Origin: Spirirestis rafaelensis WJT71-NPBG6
GTDB taxonomy: Bacteria; Cyanobacteriota; Cyanobacteriia; Cyanobacteriales; Nostocaceae
Length of the DNA stretch: 64,000 nt
Direction of reading: 5' to 3'
NCBI GenBank assembly: GCA_019359015.1
Contig: JAHHID010000018.1
Location: forward strand, 35,674 to 99,673
The notes under the pieces were generated by a model. That model had not been told where the DNA came from. It worked only from the letters and a program-made list of their open reading frames with translations, and ran no database searches. Positions 8,007-16,940 of this stretch are shown here, in pieces. Every line of letters starts with the position of its first letter. Positions within the stretch are counted from its first letter, which is position 1. A program made the position numbers and the translations under genes.

Positions 8007-9125
8007 ATGGCTATTAACTTATTTGATGCCAACTTCTACCGCGCTGCGAATCCCGACTTAGGAGCAGCAGGTTTAACAACAGATAGTCAACTTAGATCAC
8101 ATTTTGATAATTTTGGTTTAAATGAAGGTCGCCGATTCTCACTGTTTGCCGACCTCAGCTTCTATCGTGCCAGCAACTCAGATTTAGGAAGCTTCAACAA
8201 TCGCCAATTGTACGATCATTTGCAAAACAATGGTGTGCAAGAAGGACGTCAGTTTTCGCCGTTTGTTGATCTCGACTACTACATGACTTTAAACCCAGAT
8301 GTGACTCAAGCTTACAACGGTAGTAGGGAAGGTGCGCTTGACCATTTGCAACGTTACGGTTTGGATGAAGGACGCCAATTCTCGCCCTTTGTTGGGCTGC
8401 AACTTTATGGGGGTTTAAATTCAGATTTAAGTGACTTCAATAACCGTCAACTATTTGAGCATCTGCAACGTTATGGTTTAAATGAGGGACGTTTATTCGA
8501 CGACTTTGTTGACCTAAACGTATATTTGAATGCTAACCCAGATATTAATCAAGCTTTCAACGGTAACCGTGAGTTAGCCTTACAACATCTACAAATTTAT
8601 GGTCTGAACGAAGGGCGAACATTTTCACGATTCTTTGATACCAATTACTACAAATCTAACAATCCTGACTTGAGTGCAGCAGGCTTTACAGGCAGAGAAT
8701 TATTTAATCACTTTGAGTCATATGGTTTGTACTTTGAGGCGCGTCCTGGTAGAAGCGACGTTGCTGGGAATACCTTTAACACTGCTACTAACATTACCGT
8801 AAACTCGAGTTTAAATTATTACATTGATTATCTAGGAGCATCGGATACTGATGATTACTATCAATTTGTTTTGAATCAACCAAGTACATTTTTTCTGGGG
8901 GTAGGTGAAGTTGCTAACAATGATTTAGTGCAAAATATGTTGGGAAGTGCATTCGGAGAACTTCTTGATAGTACAGGGCAGGTTTTAGCGTCCGGCAACT
9001 ACACTACTCAAGCCGATGATTTAGATATAGTAACTCCTTTGCAGCCCGGTACTTACTACTTGCACTTCAGAACAAGTTCCTCAGGTGGCGACAATTACGC
9101 TTTTGTTATCGCTGCTATTGAATAA
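8007..9125 (+). CDS. Six-repeat protein with C-terminal PPC domain, probable exoprotein
   Basis: The 372-residue protein contains six repeats of about 40 residues (roughly residues 5-240). The consensus is F-D-x-x-Y-Y-x-x-N-P-D-L, then NRQLFEHLQ-YGLNEGR-FSPF. A C-terminal PPC (bacterial pre-peptidase C-terminal) beta-sandwich follows, with GNTFNTATNI, DTDDYYQFVL and LQPGTYYLHF. It has no N-terminal signal peptide, which together with the PPC domain and the ABC/HlyD genes nearby suggests type I secretion. The repeats recur in large cyanobacterial exoproteins; their ligand is unknown to me. A terminator hairpin lies 29 bp after the stop codon. Confidence 0.8.
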   Translation: MAINLFDANFYRAANPDLGAAGLTTDSQLRSHFDNFGLNEGRRFSLFADLSFYRASNSDLGSFNNRQLYDHLQNNGVQEGRQFSPFVDLDYYMTLNPDVTQAYNGSREGALDHLQRYGLDEGRQFSPFVGLQLYGGLNSDLSDFNNRQLFEHLQRYGLNEGRLFDDFVDLNVYLNANPDINQAFNGNRELALQHLQIYGLNEGRTFSRFFDTNYYKSNNPDLSAAGFTGRELFNHFESYGLYFEARPGRSDVAGNTFNTATNITVNSSLNYYIDYLGASDTDDYYQFVLNQPSTFFLGVGEVANNDLVQNMLGSAFGELLDSTGQVLASGNYTTQADDLDIVTPLQPGTYYLHFRTSSSGGDNYAFVIAAIE

Positions 9126-9153
9126 TACTCAGGTAAATTAACCATATGTTTGA

Positions 9154-9175
9154 CCTCTCTTCTGCTTTTGAGAGG
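9154..9175 (+). terminator. Hairpin terminator after the PPC-repeat gene
   Basis: The stem CCTCTC/GAGAGG (9154-9159 and 9170-9175) is followed by CTTTGAGTTCTCCTTTTT. It lies 29 bp downstream of the stop at 9125. Confidence 0.55.
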
Positions 9176-9205
9176 CTTTGAGTTCTCCTTTTTCCCTTCC
9201 TTCTG

Positions 9206-9235
9206 GTTCCCAGGCAACTTTCTTTGCCTGGGAAC
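9206..9235. repeat. 12-bp perfect hairpin
   Basis: GTTCCCAGGCAA (9206-9217) pairs with TTGCCTGGGAAC (9224-9235) across a 6-nt loop. It could be a second terminator or one of the dispersed hairpin repeats of Nostocales. Confidence 0.6.
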
Positions 9236-9334
9236 ACAGTTCGCTCTTGCTGTGCTGTAGAGGCATTCGCGTTTCATCTCTAAAATAGTTATTGTATTGA
9301 TGAACAAAGAAAAACTACAGGTCATGCATTGCTA

Positions 9335-10120
9335 ATGCTCTCTTTTATTTCTTCTTTAAATCCGTGGCTGGTGGGGATAGGATTAAACACAGTTTTATTG
9401 GGTGTAGCTTTTATTGCTCCCAAAAAGCTGCTTACCCCAGCTGGTTTATTGCACGCTTGGTTCCTAGGTGTGCTGCTTTGGGGAACCCTCGGCTGGCAAG
9501 GATATGTAATAGTAATGTTCTACTTTCTTGTTGGTTCTGCGGTTACACGCATCGGGATGCAGCAAAAAGAAGCTGAAGGAATCGCCGAAAAACGTTCTGG
9601 GGCAAGGGGTCCAGAAAACGTTTGGGGTTCAGCTTTAACTGGGGCGCTGTGTGCTTTGGGTATCGGGATAATAAATTGGGGACTTTTTCCAGTTTCCCAG
9701 TCCCCAGTCCCTAGTCCCCAGTTTCTACTACTATTAGGCTTTGTCGCCAGTTTTAGTACCAAACTTTCTGACACCTGTGCAAGTGAAGTTGGTAAAGCAT
9801 ACGGTAAAAGCACCTTTTTGATTACTACGCTGCAACCAGTGCCACGGGGAACAGAAGGCGCGGTAAGCTTAGAAGGAACTTTGGCTGGAGTGCTTGGTTC
9901 AGCTGCGATCGCTTGCCTTGCTTGGGGGGTCGGTTTAATTAATATACTCGGTGTGGCTTGGTGTATTTTGGCAGCCTTTATTGCCACCAATATAGAAAGT
10001 GTGATTGGCGCAACTCTGCAATCTAAATACACTTGGTTAACTAACGAAGTCGTCAATATATTGAATACATTAATTGGTGCGATCGCTGCAATACTACTCG
10101 CCTTAATATGGGCAATATGA
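9335..10120 (+). CDS. DUF92 / TIGR00297 membrane protein, VTE6-type phytyl-phosphate kinase candidate
   Basis: An integral membrane protein of about 261 residues with roughly six or seven hydrophobic helices. It carries the family's conserved signatures KKLLTPAGLLHAWFLG near the N-terminus, KLSDTCASEVGKAYG in the middle and PRGTEGAVSLEGT. The family includes plant VTE6 and its cyanobacterial counterparts, which phosphorylate phytyl phosphate to phytyl diphosphate for tocopherol and phylloquinone synthesis. That function is inferred from the family. The ATG at 9335 is preferred over the TTG at 9329. Residues 121-131 are a Ser/Pro stretch (SQSPVPSPQ) encoded by CCCAGTCC repeats, an apparent in-frame expansion. 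Confidence 0.85.
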   Translation: MLSFISSLNPWLVGIGLNTVLLGVAFIAPKKLLTPAGLLHAWFLGVLLWGTLGWQGYVIVMFYFLVGSAVTRIGMQQKEAEGIAEKRSGARGPENVWGSALTGALCALGIGIINWGLFPVSQSPVPSPQFLLLLGFVASFSTKLSDTCASEVGKAYGKSTFLITTLQPVPRGTEGAVSLEGTLAGVLGSAAIACLAWGVGLINILGVAWCILAAFIATNIESVIGATLQSKYTWLTNEVVNILNTLIGAIAAILLALIWAI

Positions 10121-10410
10121 ACGCAATTGCCGCCCAAACAAGATTTAGTGTTAATTCCAGTTCTTCGCTCAATTCCTCCGGAGGATTGTCTTTCAATGGT
10201 AAACAGCCTTCCACTATGCTTAAGGATGGCTATTTTATCGTCCGGAAGAAAATTGCCCGGATGCTGCGAATTTCTTGCTCAATATTTAGCTTAATAAAAT
10301 GCTTTGACCCTGAAGTTACACTAAAATTGGCAACTAATCAAGTTCAAAATATGCCAGATTCATTCTCAATTGTGAGTATACTTTTATAGTCGTATTGACC
10401 TAACCACTTC

Positions 10411-11169
10411 ATGGAAAATTCATCATTTTTGCTAGTAAATGACCAGACAATTTCTATCGCGCAAGCAGTAAAATATCTGCAAGCCTCTGGAAAACTGGGA
10501 CAGTTTATGAGCGATATTCTGCGCCAGCACGTCATTGAGCAAGAAATTGGCACACGAGAGGATGTTGACATTAGTCCGGCTTTAACCGAACAGACAATCA
10601 TTGATTTTCGCCTGAAAAACCAACTCACTGACCCCCAAAGTTTCCAAGATTGGCTCAAAAATAATGGTACAGATTACACTACCTTTCACTCATCAGTAGC
10701 TTTAGGCTTCAAGTTAGAAAAACTTAAAGCAGTAGTTACAGAAGGAAAACTCCAAGAATATTTTATTGAGCGCAAGCTTTATCTAGACCGGGTAGTACTT
10801 TCTCGGATAATAGTTGATAATCGAGAACTCGGTGAAGAACTGCAAATCCAAATCGAAGAAGGAGCAAGTTTTGAGCAACTGGCAAGAGAATATTCACTTG
10901 CAGATGACAAAATAGTAAGCGGCATGATGGGACCCGTTAGTAGGGGAACAATGCCGGATATACTAAGGGCGGCTGTTGACGTGGCAAAGCCTGGACAATT
11001 GGTAGGACCAATAGAACTTGAAGGACGCTATGGTTTGTTTCGAGTAGAACAATTTCTTCCCGCGTCTTTAGAAGATACTCAACTAAAGCAAGCACTACAA
11101 AATGAGTTGTTTGAGAAATGGCTAGCAGAGAAAATTCAAAAGCTGACAGTGAAGCTGCAAGTGAGCTAA
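10411..11169 (+). CDS. Parvulin-type peptidylprolyl isomerase linked to an ABC exporter
   Basis: 252 residues. An N-terminal SurA/PrsA-like helical part (about 1-125) is followed by a parvulin rotamase domain (about 130-215) with LSRIIVDN, FEQLAREYSL, GGMMG-like GMMGPVSRGTMPD and VGPIELEGRYGLFRVE. No signal peptide or lipobox is seen, so it probably acts in the cytoplasm on export substrates. The downstream ABC exporter gene begins inside its 3' end (52-bp overlap from the ATG at 11118), so the two are translationally coupled. PPIase plus ABC plus HlyD is a recurrent cyanobacterial type I export set. There is no clear ribosome site before ATG 10411. Confidence 0.85.
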   Translation: MENSSFLLVNDQTISIAQAVKYLQASGKLGQFMSDILRQHVIEQEIGTREDVDISPALTEQTIIDFRLKNQLTDPQSFQDWLKNNGTDYTTFHSSVALGFKLEKLKAVVTEGKLQEYFIERKLYLDRVVLSRIIVDNRELGEELQIQIEEGASFEQLAREYSLADDKIVSGMMGPVSRGTMPDILRAAVDVAKPGQLVGPIELEGRYGLFRVEQFLPASLEDTQLKQALQNELFEKWLAEKIQKLTVKLQVS

Positions 11170-13934
11170 AACTTGTGGAAAATGAATCTTTAAGAATAAG
11201 CGTGCTAGCAACTTTACCTTGGAATCAACCACCTTTAAGCTGGCTGACTCCCGAACAACAATCTCAATTGCAAAATCGGTCAGAAACTTGTCGATACAAG
11301 CTTGGGGAAAAAATCTGGTCAAAGCAAGAAGGAATTTATCAATTCTTTATTGCTTCTGGTAAAGTCCGCTTGCGCGAAGAAGGTATCGGTACACCGTTAG
11401 CAACTCTAGAAGCGGGGGATTGGTTTGGTGAGTTGCACTCATCCTCTGTAGATTTTAAAGCTGTAGCTGCCAGTAAAGAAGTAATAGTAGTTCGCTGGGA
11501 TAAAGCACTGTGGGCAGAATTTTCCACACCACAAATAGAGCAGTTTTGGCGCGGTGAAGAGGACGAGGAGACAAGGGAACGAAAAGACAAGCAGACAACG
11601 ACACAAATAGAGTTTTCCCCCCTCTCTCCATCCTCTGATTCTCCCATCCCTACGCCAGTCGCCTCTTCTTACCCAGACGCTGCGCGAACAACGGAACGGC
11701 AGTCGCTAGAACGCGGGGAACCCACGCAACGCGCTACCTCGGAAACGTCCGCACGACGCAGGCTCCCCTCTGCGACTCCCCCACTTTCCCACTCCTCCAC
11801 TTCTGTGTCGGGTTATCCATTTGTTTCTAACAGAAATACAGCAGCAGCCTGTTTAACAATGGTGGCGCAAAAGTTAGATAACCCCTTGCAACTCGAATGG
11901 GTACAACGCCAACTGAGAGGACAACGCCCGAAAAATGTTGTCGAAGCCGCCGAAAAGCTAGGTTTTGTACTGCGGCGTTTGCAAGTAAGTTGGAGTGAAT
12001 TACGTTCGTTATCTTTCCCGGCTTTGTTGCAGTGGGGTGAATCGCAAGGGAAACAAGGAAATTGGGTGGTAGCATATGGCGTTAGAGGCGATCGCCTAGT
12101 TATCGCCAATCCTCTAAATGGCGATCGCACTTGTGAAGGCGTTTCGCAATCAGTCGCCGAAACCGCTTGGGATGGACAACTTTGGCAAGTAGAAGTCATC
12201 CAGCAGCAAGAAAAATTCAACCTCAGTTGGTTCATTCCCGCAGTTTCAAAATACAAGGGATTACTCGGCGAAGTCTTGCTGGCATCTTTTACTTTGCAAC
12301 TTTTGGGATTAGCAACACCGCTAATTACCCAAGTCGTCATCGATAAAGTGATGGTGCAAGAAAGTTTGCCCACACTTGATGTGATGGCGATCGCTCTTTT
12401 GTCAGTCTCAATCTTTGAAGCTTTACTCGGCATCCTGCGGCTATTTATCTTTACCCATACAGCCCGTCGTCTGGATCTGAGTTTATCAGCACAGCTATTT
12501 CGCCACCTGATGCGGTTGCCTTTAGCTTATTTTGAAGCGCGTCGCGTCGGCGACACAGTAGCACGAGTTCAGGAACTAGAACAAATCCGCCAGTTTCTCA
12601 CAGGTACAGCATTAACTGTAATTTTAGATAGCATCTTTGCTGTAGTGTACCTGGTATTGATGTTTTACTATAGTGTGCAACTCACCGCAGTCGCCTTGGC
12701 TGTGTTGCCGTTGTTTGCTATTTTGACAATTGTATCAACACCAATTTTACGAAGCTGGCTGAACGAAACATTTAACCGCAGTGCTGATAGTCAATCGTTT
12801 CTGGTTGAGACGGTGACAGGAATTCACTCAGTCAAAGCACATGCAGCCGAACCAGTAGCACGCGATCGCTGGGAAGGTTTATTTGCTCGCTTCATCCGCA
12901 CAGGTTTCAAAGCCTCCACCACTTCCAACATTAGCAGCAACATCGGTGACTTTCTCACCAACCTTTCCAGCCTGCTAATACTCTGGTTTGGCGCTAAATT
13001 AGTTATTGAGCAAAAACTGACCATCGGGCAATTGGTGGCATTTCAAATGCTCTCTGGGAGGGTAACAGGACCATTATTGCGGTTAGTCCAGCTATGGCAA
13101 AATCTCCAACAAGTCCTACTTTCGGTTGACCGAATTGGTGATATTCTTAACGTTGCCCCAGAAGCTGAAGCTGGAACCGGTCTAGTTTTACCAGCTCTCA
13201 AAGGAGAAGTCGCCTTTGAGCAAGTCTTTTTCCGCTACCGACAAAATACCGAACCCGTTCTTAGAGGAATCTCCTTCAACGTTCAACCTGGGCAATTTGT
13301 TGGTATTGTCGGACGGTCAGGGTCTGGTAAAAGCACCCTTTCCAAGCTGTTGCAGCGCCTTTATCAAATAGAATCAGGACGCATCCTCATTGATGGTTTT
13401 GATATCAAAAGTGCCGATCTCGCCTCGTTGCGTCAACAAATTGGGGTAGTTCTCCAAGAAGACTTTTTGTTTAACGGTTCCATCCTGGAGAATATCACCC
13501 TCGGCAATCCCGACATCACCGCCGAACAAGTTGTAGAAGCTGCCAGATTAGCTGTTGCTCACGATTTTATCAGTGAATTACCCTACGGCTACGAAAACAA
13601 TGTTGGCGAACGCGGTACAGCTTTATCTGGTGGACAACGCCAACGTATTGCTTTAGCTCGGTTATTTCTCTCTCAAGCGCCAATCTTAATTTTAGATGAA
13701 GCTACCAGCGCCTTAGATAGTGAAACTGAACAGCAGGTTCTACAAAACTTGCAAAAAGTTTCTAGTAACCGCACCGTGTTTCTTATTGCCCACCGCTTTG
13801 CACCACTCAAACGTGCCGATTTGATTTTGGTGATGGAACGTGGTGTAATTGCCGAACGTGGTACCCACTCACAACTGTTGCAAGAAAAAGGTTTGTATTG
13901 GTCACTATATCAGCGGCAGCAGGCAAATATATAA
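11118..13934 (+). CDS. Type I secretion ABC exporter: cNMP-binding fold, degenerate C39-like domain, TMD, NBD
   Basis: 938 residues in four parts. Residues 38-145 form a Crp-like cyclic-nucleotide-binding fold (ASGKVRLREE, LEAGDWFGEL). A disordered linker covers 146-230. A C39-peptidase-like domain covers 231-360, and in it all three expected catalytic positions are replaced: Thr241 where the Cys should be (NTAAACL), Asn315 for His and Asn331 for Asp. The ABC transmembrane domain is about 375-670. The ATPase has Walker A GRSGSGKS (732-739), LSGGQ (836-840), Walker B ILILDE (856-861) and H-loop His892. A dead C39 domain, as in HlyB, suggests it holds substrates without cleaving leaders. GTG 11175 is an alternative start just after the PPIase stop. 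Confidence 0.92.
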   Translation: MASRENSKADSEAASELKLVENESLRISVLATLPWNQPPLSWLTPEQQSQLQNRSETCRYKLGEKIWSKQEGIYQFFIASGKVRLREEGIGTPLATLEAGDWFGELHSSSVDFKAVAASKEVIVVRWDKALWAEFSTPQIEQFWRGEEDEETRERKDKQTTTQIEFSPLSPSSDSPIPTPVASSYPDAARTTERQSLERGEPTQRATSETSARRRLPSATPPLSHSSTSVSGYPFVSNRNTAAACLTMVAQKLDNPLQLEWVQRQLRGQRPKNVVEAAEKLGFVLRRLQVSWSELRSLSFPALLQWGESQGKQGNWVVAYGVRGDRLVIANPLNGDRTCEGVSQSVAETAWDGQLWQVEVIQQQEKFNLSWFIPAVSKYKGLLGEVLLASFTLQLLGLATPLITQVVIDKVMVQESLPTLDVMAIALLSVSIFEALLGILRLFIFTHTARRLDLSLSAQLFRHLMRLPLAYFEARRVGDTVARVQELEQIRQFLTGTALTVILDSIFAVVYLVLMFYYSVQLTAVALAVLPLFAILTIVSTPILRSWLNETFNRSADSQSFLVETVTGIHSVKAHAAEPVARDRWEGLFARFIRTGFKASTTSNISSNIGDFLTNLSSLLILWFGAKLVIEQKLTIGQLVAFQMLSGRVTGPLLRLVQLWQNLQQVLLSVDRIGDILNVAPEAEAGTGLVLPALKGEVAFEQVFFRYRQNTEPVLRGISFNVQPGQFVGIVGRSGSGKSTLSKLLQRLYQIESGRILIDGFDIKSADLASLRQQIGVVLQEDFLFNGSILENITLGNPDITAEQVVEAARLAVAHDFISELPYGYENNVGERGTALSGGQRQRIALARLFLSQAPILILDEATSALDSETEQQVLQNLQKVSSNRTVFLIAHRFAPLKRADLILVMERGVIAERGTHSQLLQEKGLYWSLYQRQQANI
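11640..11795 (+). repeat. Probable intergenic-type palindromic repeat inserted in frame in the exporter linker
   Basis: The linker DNA contains AGACGCTGCGCGAAC, CGGCAGTCGCTAGAACG, GGGGAACCCACGC and GCGACTCCCC, sequences of the palindromic repeat type usually found between genes in Nostocales. The encoded Ser/Pro/Arg/Glu-rich stretch (residues about 175-225) matches no domain, and the length is a multiple of three overall. Confidence 0.45.
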
Positions 13935-14470
13935 TCACTTACTTGCATTTAAAACTATTATGCAAGGGCGTATTACATCTAAAATGCAAACCGATATAGA
14001 AAGACATTAGCAATAAATTCTCTTCTACTGCCGGCAAAGTGAGAGCAGACAATACAGCGGATTGCAAGGAGCGTGAGGTACAGTGTTTTAGTCTACAAAC
14101 CAGATAAAAAGCCTTTTTTACTTTTGGCTCCTGACTCCTGAATTCTGCTGTAAACGACAAATATTTACTATAAGTCTGAGCTGCACAAGTTGTAGCTCAG
14201 ACTTTCTCTTATTTATTGTATTTCCCTTGTTAAGTAGTCATTATCAGCTGTACTTCTTTAAGACACCTAAAAATTTCTAGTCCCCAGTCCAAGCGTCCCT
14301 AGAAAAATTTACCGCATAAATCAAGTCACTTAGTCTTATTATTACCGTAAAGATTAAGTAAAACTTTTATGTTTTGTTTGTTAATTTAAGCACAATATAT
14401 TTTTTTTTAAACAAAAGAAAGCCATCATCTAATTTGATAAAATATATACCTCCTATACCAGATCGAAAAT
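13935..14470. other. Gene-free region
   Basis: An open frame on the minus strand at 13939-14160 has no recognisable features and is not called. The region contains the terminator at 14172 and then AT-rich sequence with TTTTTTTT upstream of the subtilase start. Confidence 0.55.
14172..14204 (+). terminator. Strong hairpin, probable terminator of the PPIase-ABC unit
   Basis: AAGTCTGAGCT (14172-14182) pairs perfectly with AGCTCAGACTT (14194-14204), an 11-bp stem with an 11-nt loop, followed by TCTCTTATTTATT. It lies about 240 bp after the exporter stop codon. Confidence 0.6.
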
Positions 14471-16225
14471 ATGCCAGTGGATTACGCAGGCAACACTCCA
14501 GATAATGCTAGAAAACTTGATATTAATACTAATGCCCAAAGTTTTAGGGATAGAGTCGATAATCTCGACCTAAATGATTTCTACAGCTTTAACCTCAGCA
14601 GCCGTAGTAGTTTTGATCTTAAGCTTGACAAGTTAAAAGCAGATGCTGATGTAGCGCTGATTCGAGATGCTAACAATAATGGTCAATTTGATCAAGGGGA
14701 AGTATTAAGTACCTCCACTCGTAGTGGTAAGCAAGCAGAATCAATTAATGAAATCTTGGGTGCCGGTACTTATTACATACGGGTTTATCCGGATGGTAAT
14801 GCAAAAACGAACTATAAATTAACAGTCTCGGCAACACCATTTAATGATGCTATTAGCACCATAATTTCTACTTCTGCTGATTTAGCAATAAATACGACTT
14901 CTGTTAACACAGAGGTGAGTTTACCAAACGCGATCGCATCCGCATCTCCTACTAACAACACAAACATTGTCGCTGGAACTCTCGGAGCAGATACCTTTAA
15001 TTATCAATCTGGCTACGCCAAGACAATTATCAATGCCAATGGCAACGTTGACTACGGTAGTGGAAAGCGCGACCTACTCAATTTATCCGGGATTGCTTCT
15101 ACTTCAGTCACAACCAACTTAGCAGATAACTTAAAAGGAGGTGTAGTTTACAACACAGGCAATGGTAATCGTTTATATGATGCCATAACACTTAGCGACG
15201 CTAGCGAAATTTTGTTTCAGGGTATTGAAACCATTCAATTTAAAGATAAAACCGTTAACTTATCTGTAACACCCAACGACCCCGACTTCAATAAACAGTG
15301 GAACCTGCATATGACCGGTGTTCATAATGCGTGGCGTTTCACTCAAGGAAATGATCAAGTTGCAATTGGCATTGCAGATACAGGGTTGGGAGCCAATAGC
15401 AATGGTATTCACCCCGATCTACGCTCCACCAGCTTCGTGGCTAACAACTACTTCGATGAATCGGCAACTTACTCTCACGGCACTCGTGTCGAAGGAACCA
15501 TTGCTGCTGCTAGTAACAATGGTGTCGGGATAGCTGGTATTAACTGGAACTCTCCCGTTCAGATGATCGATGTGGTAGGTGATAACTCAGGAGATTATGA
15601 TTTAGTTCAAGCTACGCAGGCACTGATTGCTGGAGCTGGAGGTCGCAAGTTAGTTGTGAACCTCAGCTTGTCTGGTGGTAGCTCACCTGCATTTGAGAAA
15701 CTGGTTGCTGATAACAAAGATAAAGTCTTATTTGTAATTGCATCTGGCAATCAAGATAAAAATACAATTGCTAGTCCCGCATCATTGGCGGAAACTAACA
15801 ACAATGTCCTTGCAATAGGTTCTTCTTGGGGAAATGAAGATTGGTATGGCAATGCAAAAACACCAGGGGAGGGCATCTCCTATGAAAATTGGTGGGGTTA
15901 TAACCGTGGAACTGGCTTGACTTTAATGGCTCCATCTGAATTTATTGCCACATCTGCTACTCGTACTGATGCATCTGCAACCTATGAGATGGGCTACTAT
16001 GACCGTTTCAATGGAACTTCAGCATCAACAGCGGTGGTGACAGGCATAGCTTCTTTGGTGTGGAGTGTTAATCCAAATCTTACTGCTGGACAAATCAAGA
16101 CTATTCTCTCAGAAACAGCCTACGATTTGGGTGCAGCTGGCTATGACACGGTTTATGGCTCCGGACTAGTTAATGCGGATGCTGCTGTGCGACGAGCAGA
16201 AGCTCTTGAGAGGGGTTTTGCTTAA
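14471..16225 (+). CDS. PPC-domain subtilisin-like serine protease (S8), signal-peptide-less exoprotease
   Basis: 584 residues. A PPC domain occupies about 1-122 (GNTPDNARKL, DFYSFNLSSRSSFDLKLD, GAGTYYIRVYPDG). A calcium-binding-protein-like linker follows at 165-262 (GADTFNYQSGYAK, ILFQGIETIQFKD). The S8 catalytic domain runs from about 265 to 575 with Asp303 (IADTGLG), His336 (YSHGTRVEGT), oxyanion Asn427 (IASGN) and Ser517 (NGTSAST). The triad is complete, although the usual GTSMATP is GTSASTA and GHGTHVAGT is SHGTRVEGT, so it is a divergent branch. There is no N-terminal signal peptide. The N-terminus MPVDYAGNT closely resembles that of the neighbouring calpain protease. Type I export is inferred. 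Confidence 0.88.
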   Translation: MPVDYAGNTPDNARKLDINTNAQSFRDRVDNLDLNDFYSFNLSSRSSFDLKLDKLKADADVALIRDANNNGQFDQGEVLSTSTRSGKQAESINEILGAGTYYIRVYPDGNAKTNYKLTVSATPFNDAISTIISTSADLAINTTSVNTEVSLPNAIASASPTNNTNIVAGTLGADTFNYQSGYAKTIINANGNVDYGSGKRDLLNLSGIASTSVTTNLADNLKGGVVYNTGNGNRLYDAITLSDASEILFQGIETIQFKDKTVNLSVTPNDPDFNKQWNLHMTGVHNAWRFTQGNDQVAIGIADTGLGANSNGIHPDLRSTSFVANNYFDESATYSHGTRVEGTIAAASNNGVGIAGINWNSPVQMIDVVGDNSGDYDLVQATQALIAGAGGRKLVVNLSLSGGSSPAFEKLVADNKDKVLFVIASGNQDKNTIASPASLAETNNNVLAIGSSWGNEDWYGNAKTPGEGISYENWWGYNRGTGLTLMAPSEFIATSATRTDASATYEMGYYDRFNGTSASTAVVTGIASLVWSVNPNLTAGQIKTILSETAYDLGAAGYDTVYGSGLVNADAAVRRAEALERGFA

Positions 16226-16241
16226 TACATTGGAATAACTC

Positions 16242-16268
16242 CTTCCCTACCTTTAGGGAAGTCGTTTT
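16242..16268 (+). terminator. Terminator of the subtilase gene
   Basis: The stem CTTCCCT/AGGGAAG (16242-16248 and 16255-16261) is followed by TCGTTTTTA, 17 bp after the stop codon. Confidence 0.7.
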
Positions 16269-16315
16269 TACATTCGGTGTGTCTACATTTTCCCATTTAA
16301 ATGCCTTGCTATATG

Positions 16316-16350
16316 CTCTGCCTTAATCTTCATTGGAGGCAGAGTTTTTT
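16316..16350 (+). terminator. Second terminator hairpin
   Basis: CTCTGCC (16316-16322) pairs with GGCAGAG (16338-16344) and is directly followed by six T residues. It may back up the first terminator. Confidence 0.65.
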
Positions 16351-16940
16351 AGTAGTTTGCCTGCGTAAACACCTGCGGGTTAATCAGAATTTGAGCGCGA
16401 TCGCAACTCTTCATAAAATCCAAACTACCTGTCAAGTCTCACTAAATTGAGGCAATTTTGATTTTTGCGACATAAAAAACCTCATCTGAAGGATGAAGTG
16501 TAAGAACCAGAAGCGATAAATCACTTCTCATTGGAATAATGACGCTACAAACTTCTCTGCGAGACGCGCTCTTTCTTTGTCTTTTTTCATCCTTTATCCT
16601 TCTCAATCGCAAAGACGCACTCACGTTCATCCTTTCTTTGGTGAGCATTTCTACTCAGTGTTTTTCACTTTGTGGGGAAGACTGTTTTGTTGAAAAAATC
16701 AAAGCATTATTTTTTACAAATTGCGCGTAATTACTTACATTATTTACTCAGCATTTTATCGGAGAATTATATAAATAAAGTATTTAAAAATACGTGTATT
16801 TCTCCTAGCTGTTTTGGTAGGTAAAGCAGCAGTATAGAACTACAAATTAATTTTGAAACGTAGCTATAAAACCTTTACAAGGCGCACCCTGAAGTCTGTG
16901 TCTTGTCAATTTATCTTGAGCATAGGACGCAGAAATATTT

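Larger units (their letters stand above)
16226..16940. other. Gene-free region with two terminator hairpins
   Basis: After the two hairpins at 16242 and 16316 there is only AT-rich sequence. Small open frames on both strands (16442-16730) lack ribosome sites and recognisable features. Confidence 0.55.

Noticed and set aside
10108..10389. 93-residue open frame between the DUF92 gene and the PPIase gene
   Set aside because: It overlaps the 3' end of the DUF92 gene, has no recognisable domain and no ribosome site. A double-glycine leader peptide was considered because of the nearby exporter, but the SSGGLS position and the long hydrophobic/basic tail do not fit a precursor.
11813..12433. 206-residue minus-strand open frame inside the exporter gene
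   Set aside because: Antisense shadow of a gene with clear ABC-exporter domains.
13939..14160. Minus-strand open frame after the ABC exporter
   Set aside because: Composition looks random, and it contains repeat-type sequence (CTCCTGACTCCTGAATTC).
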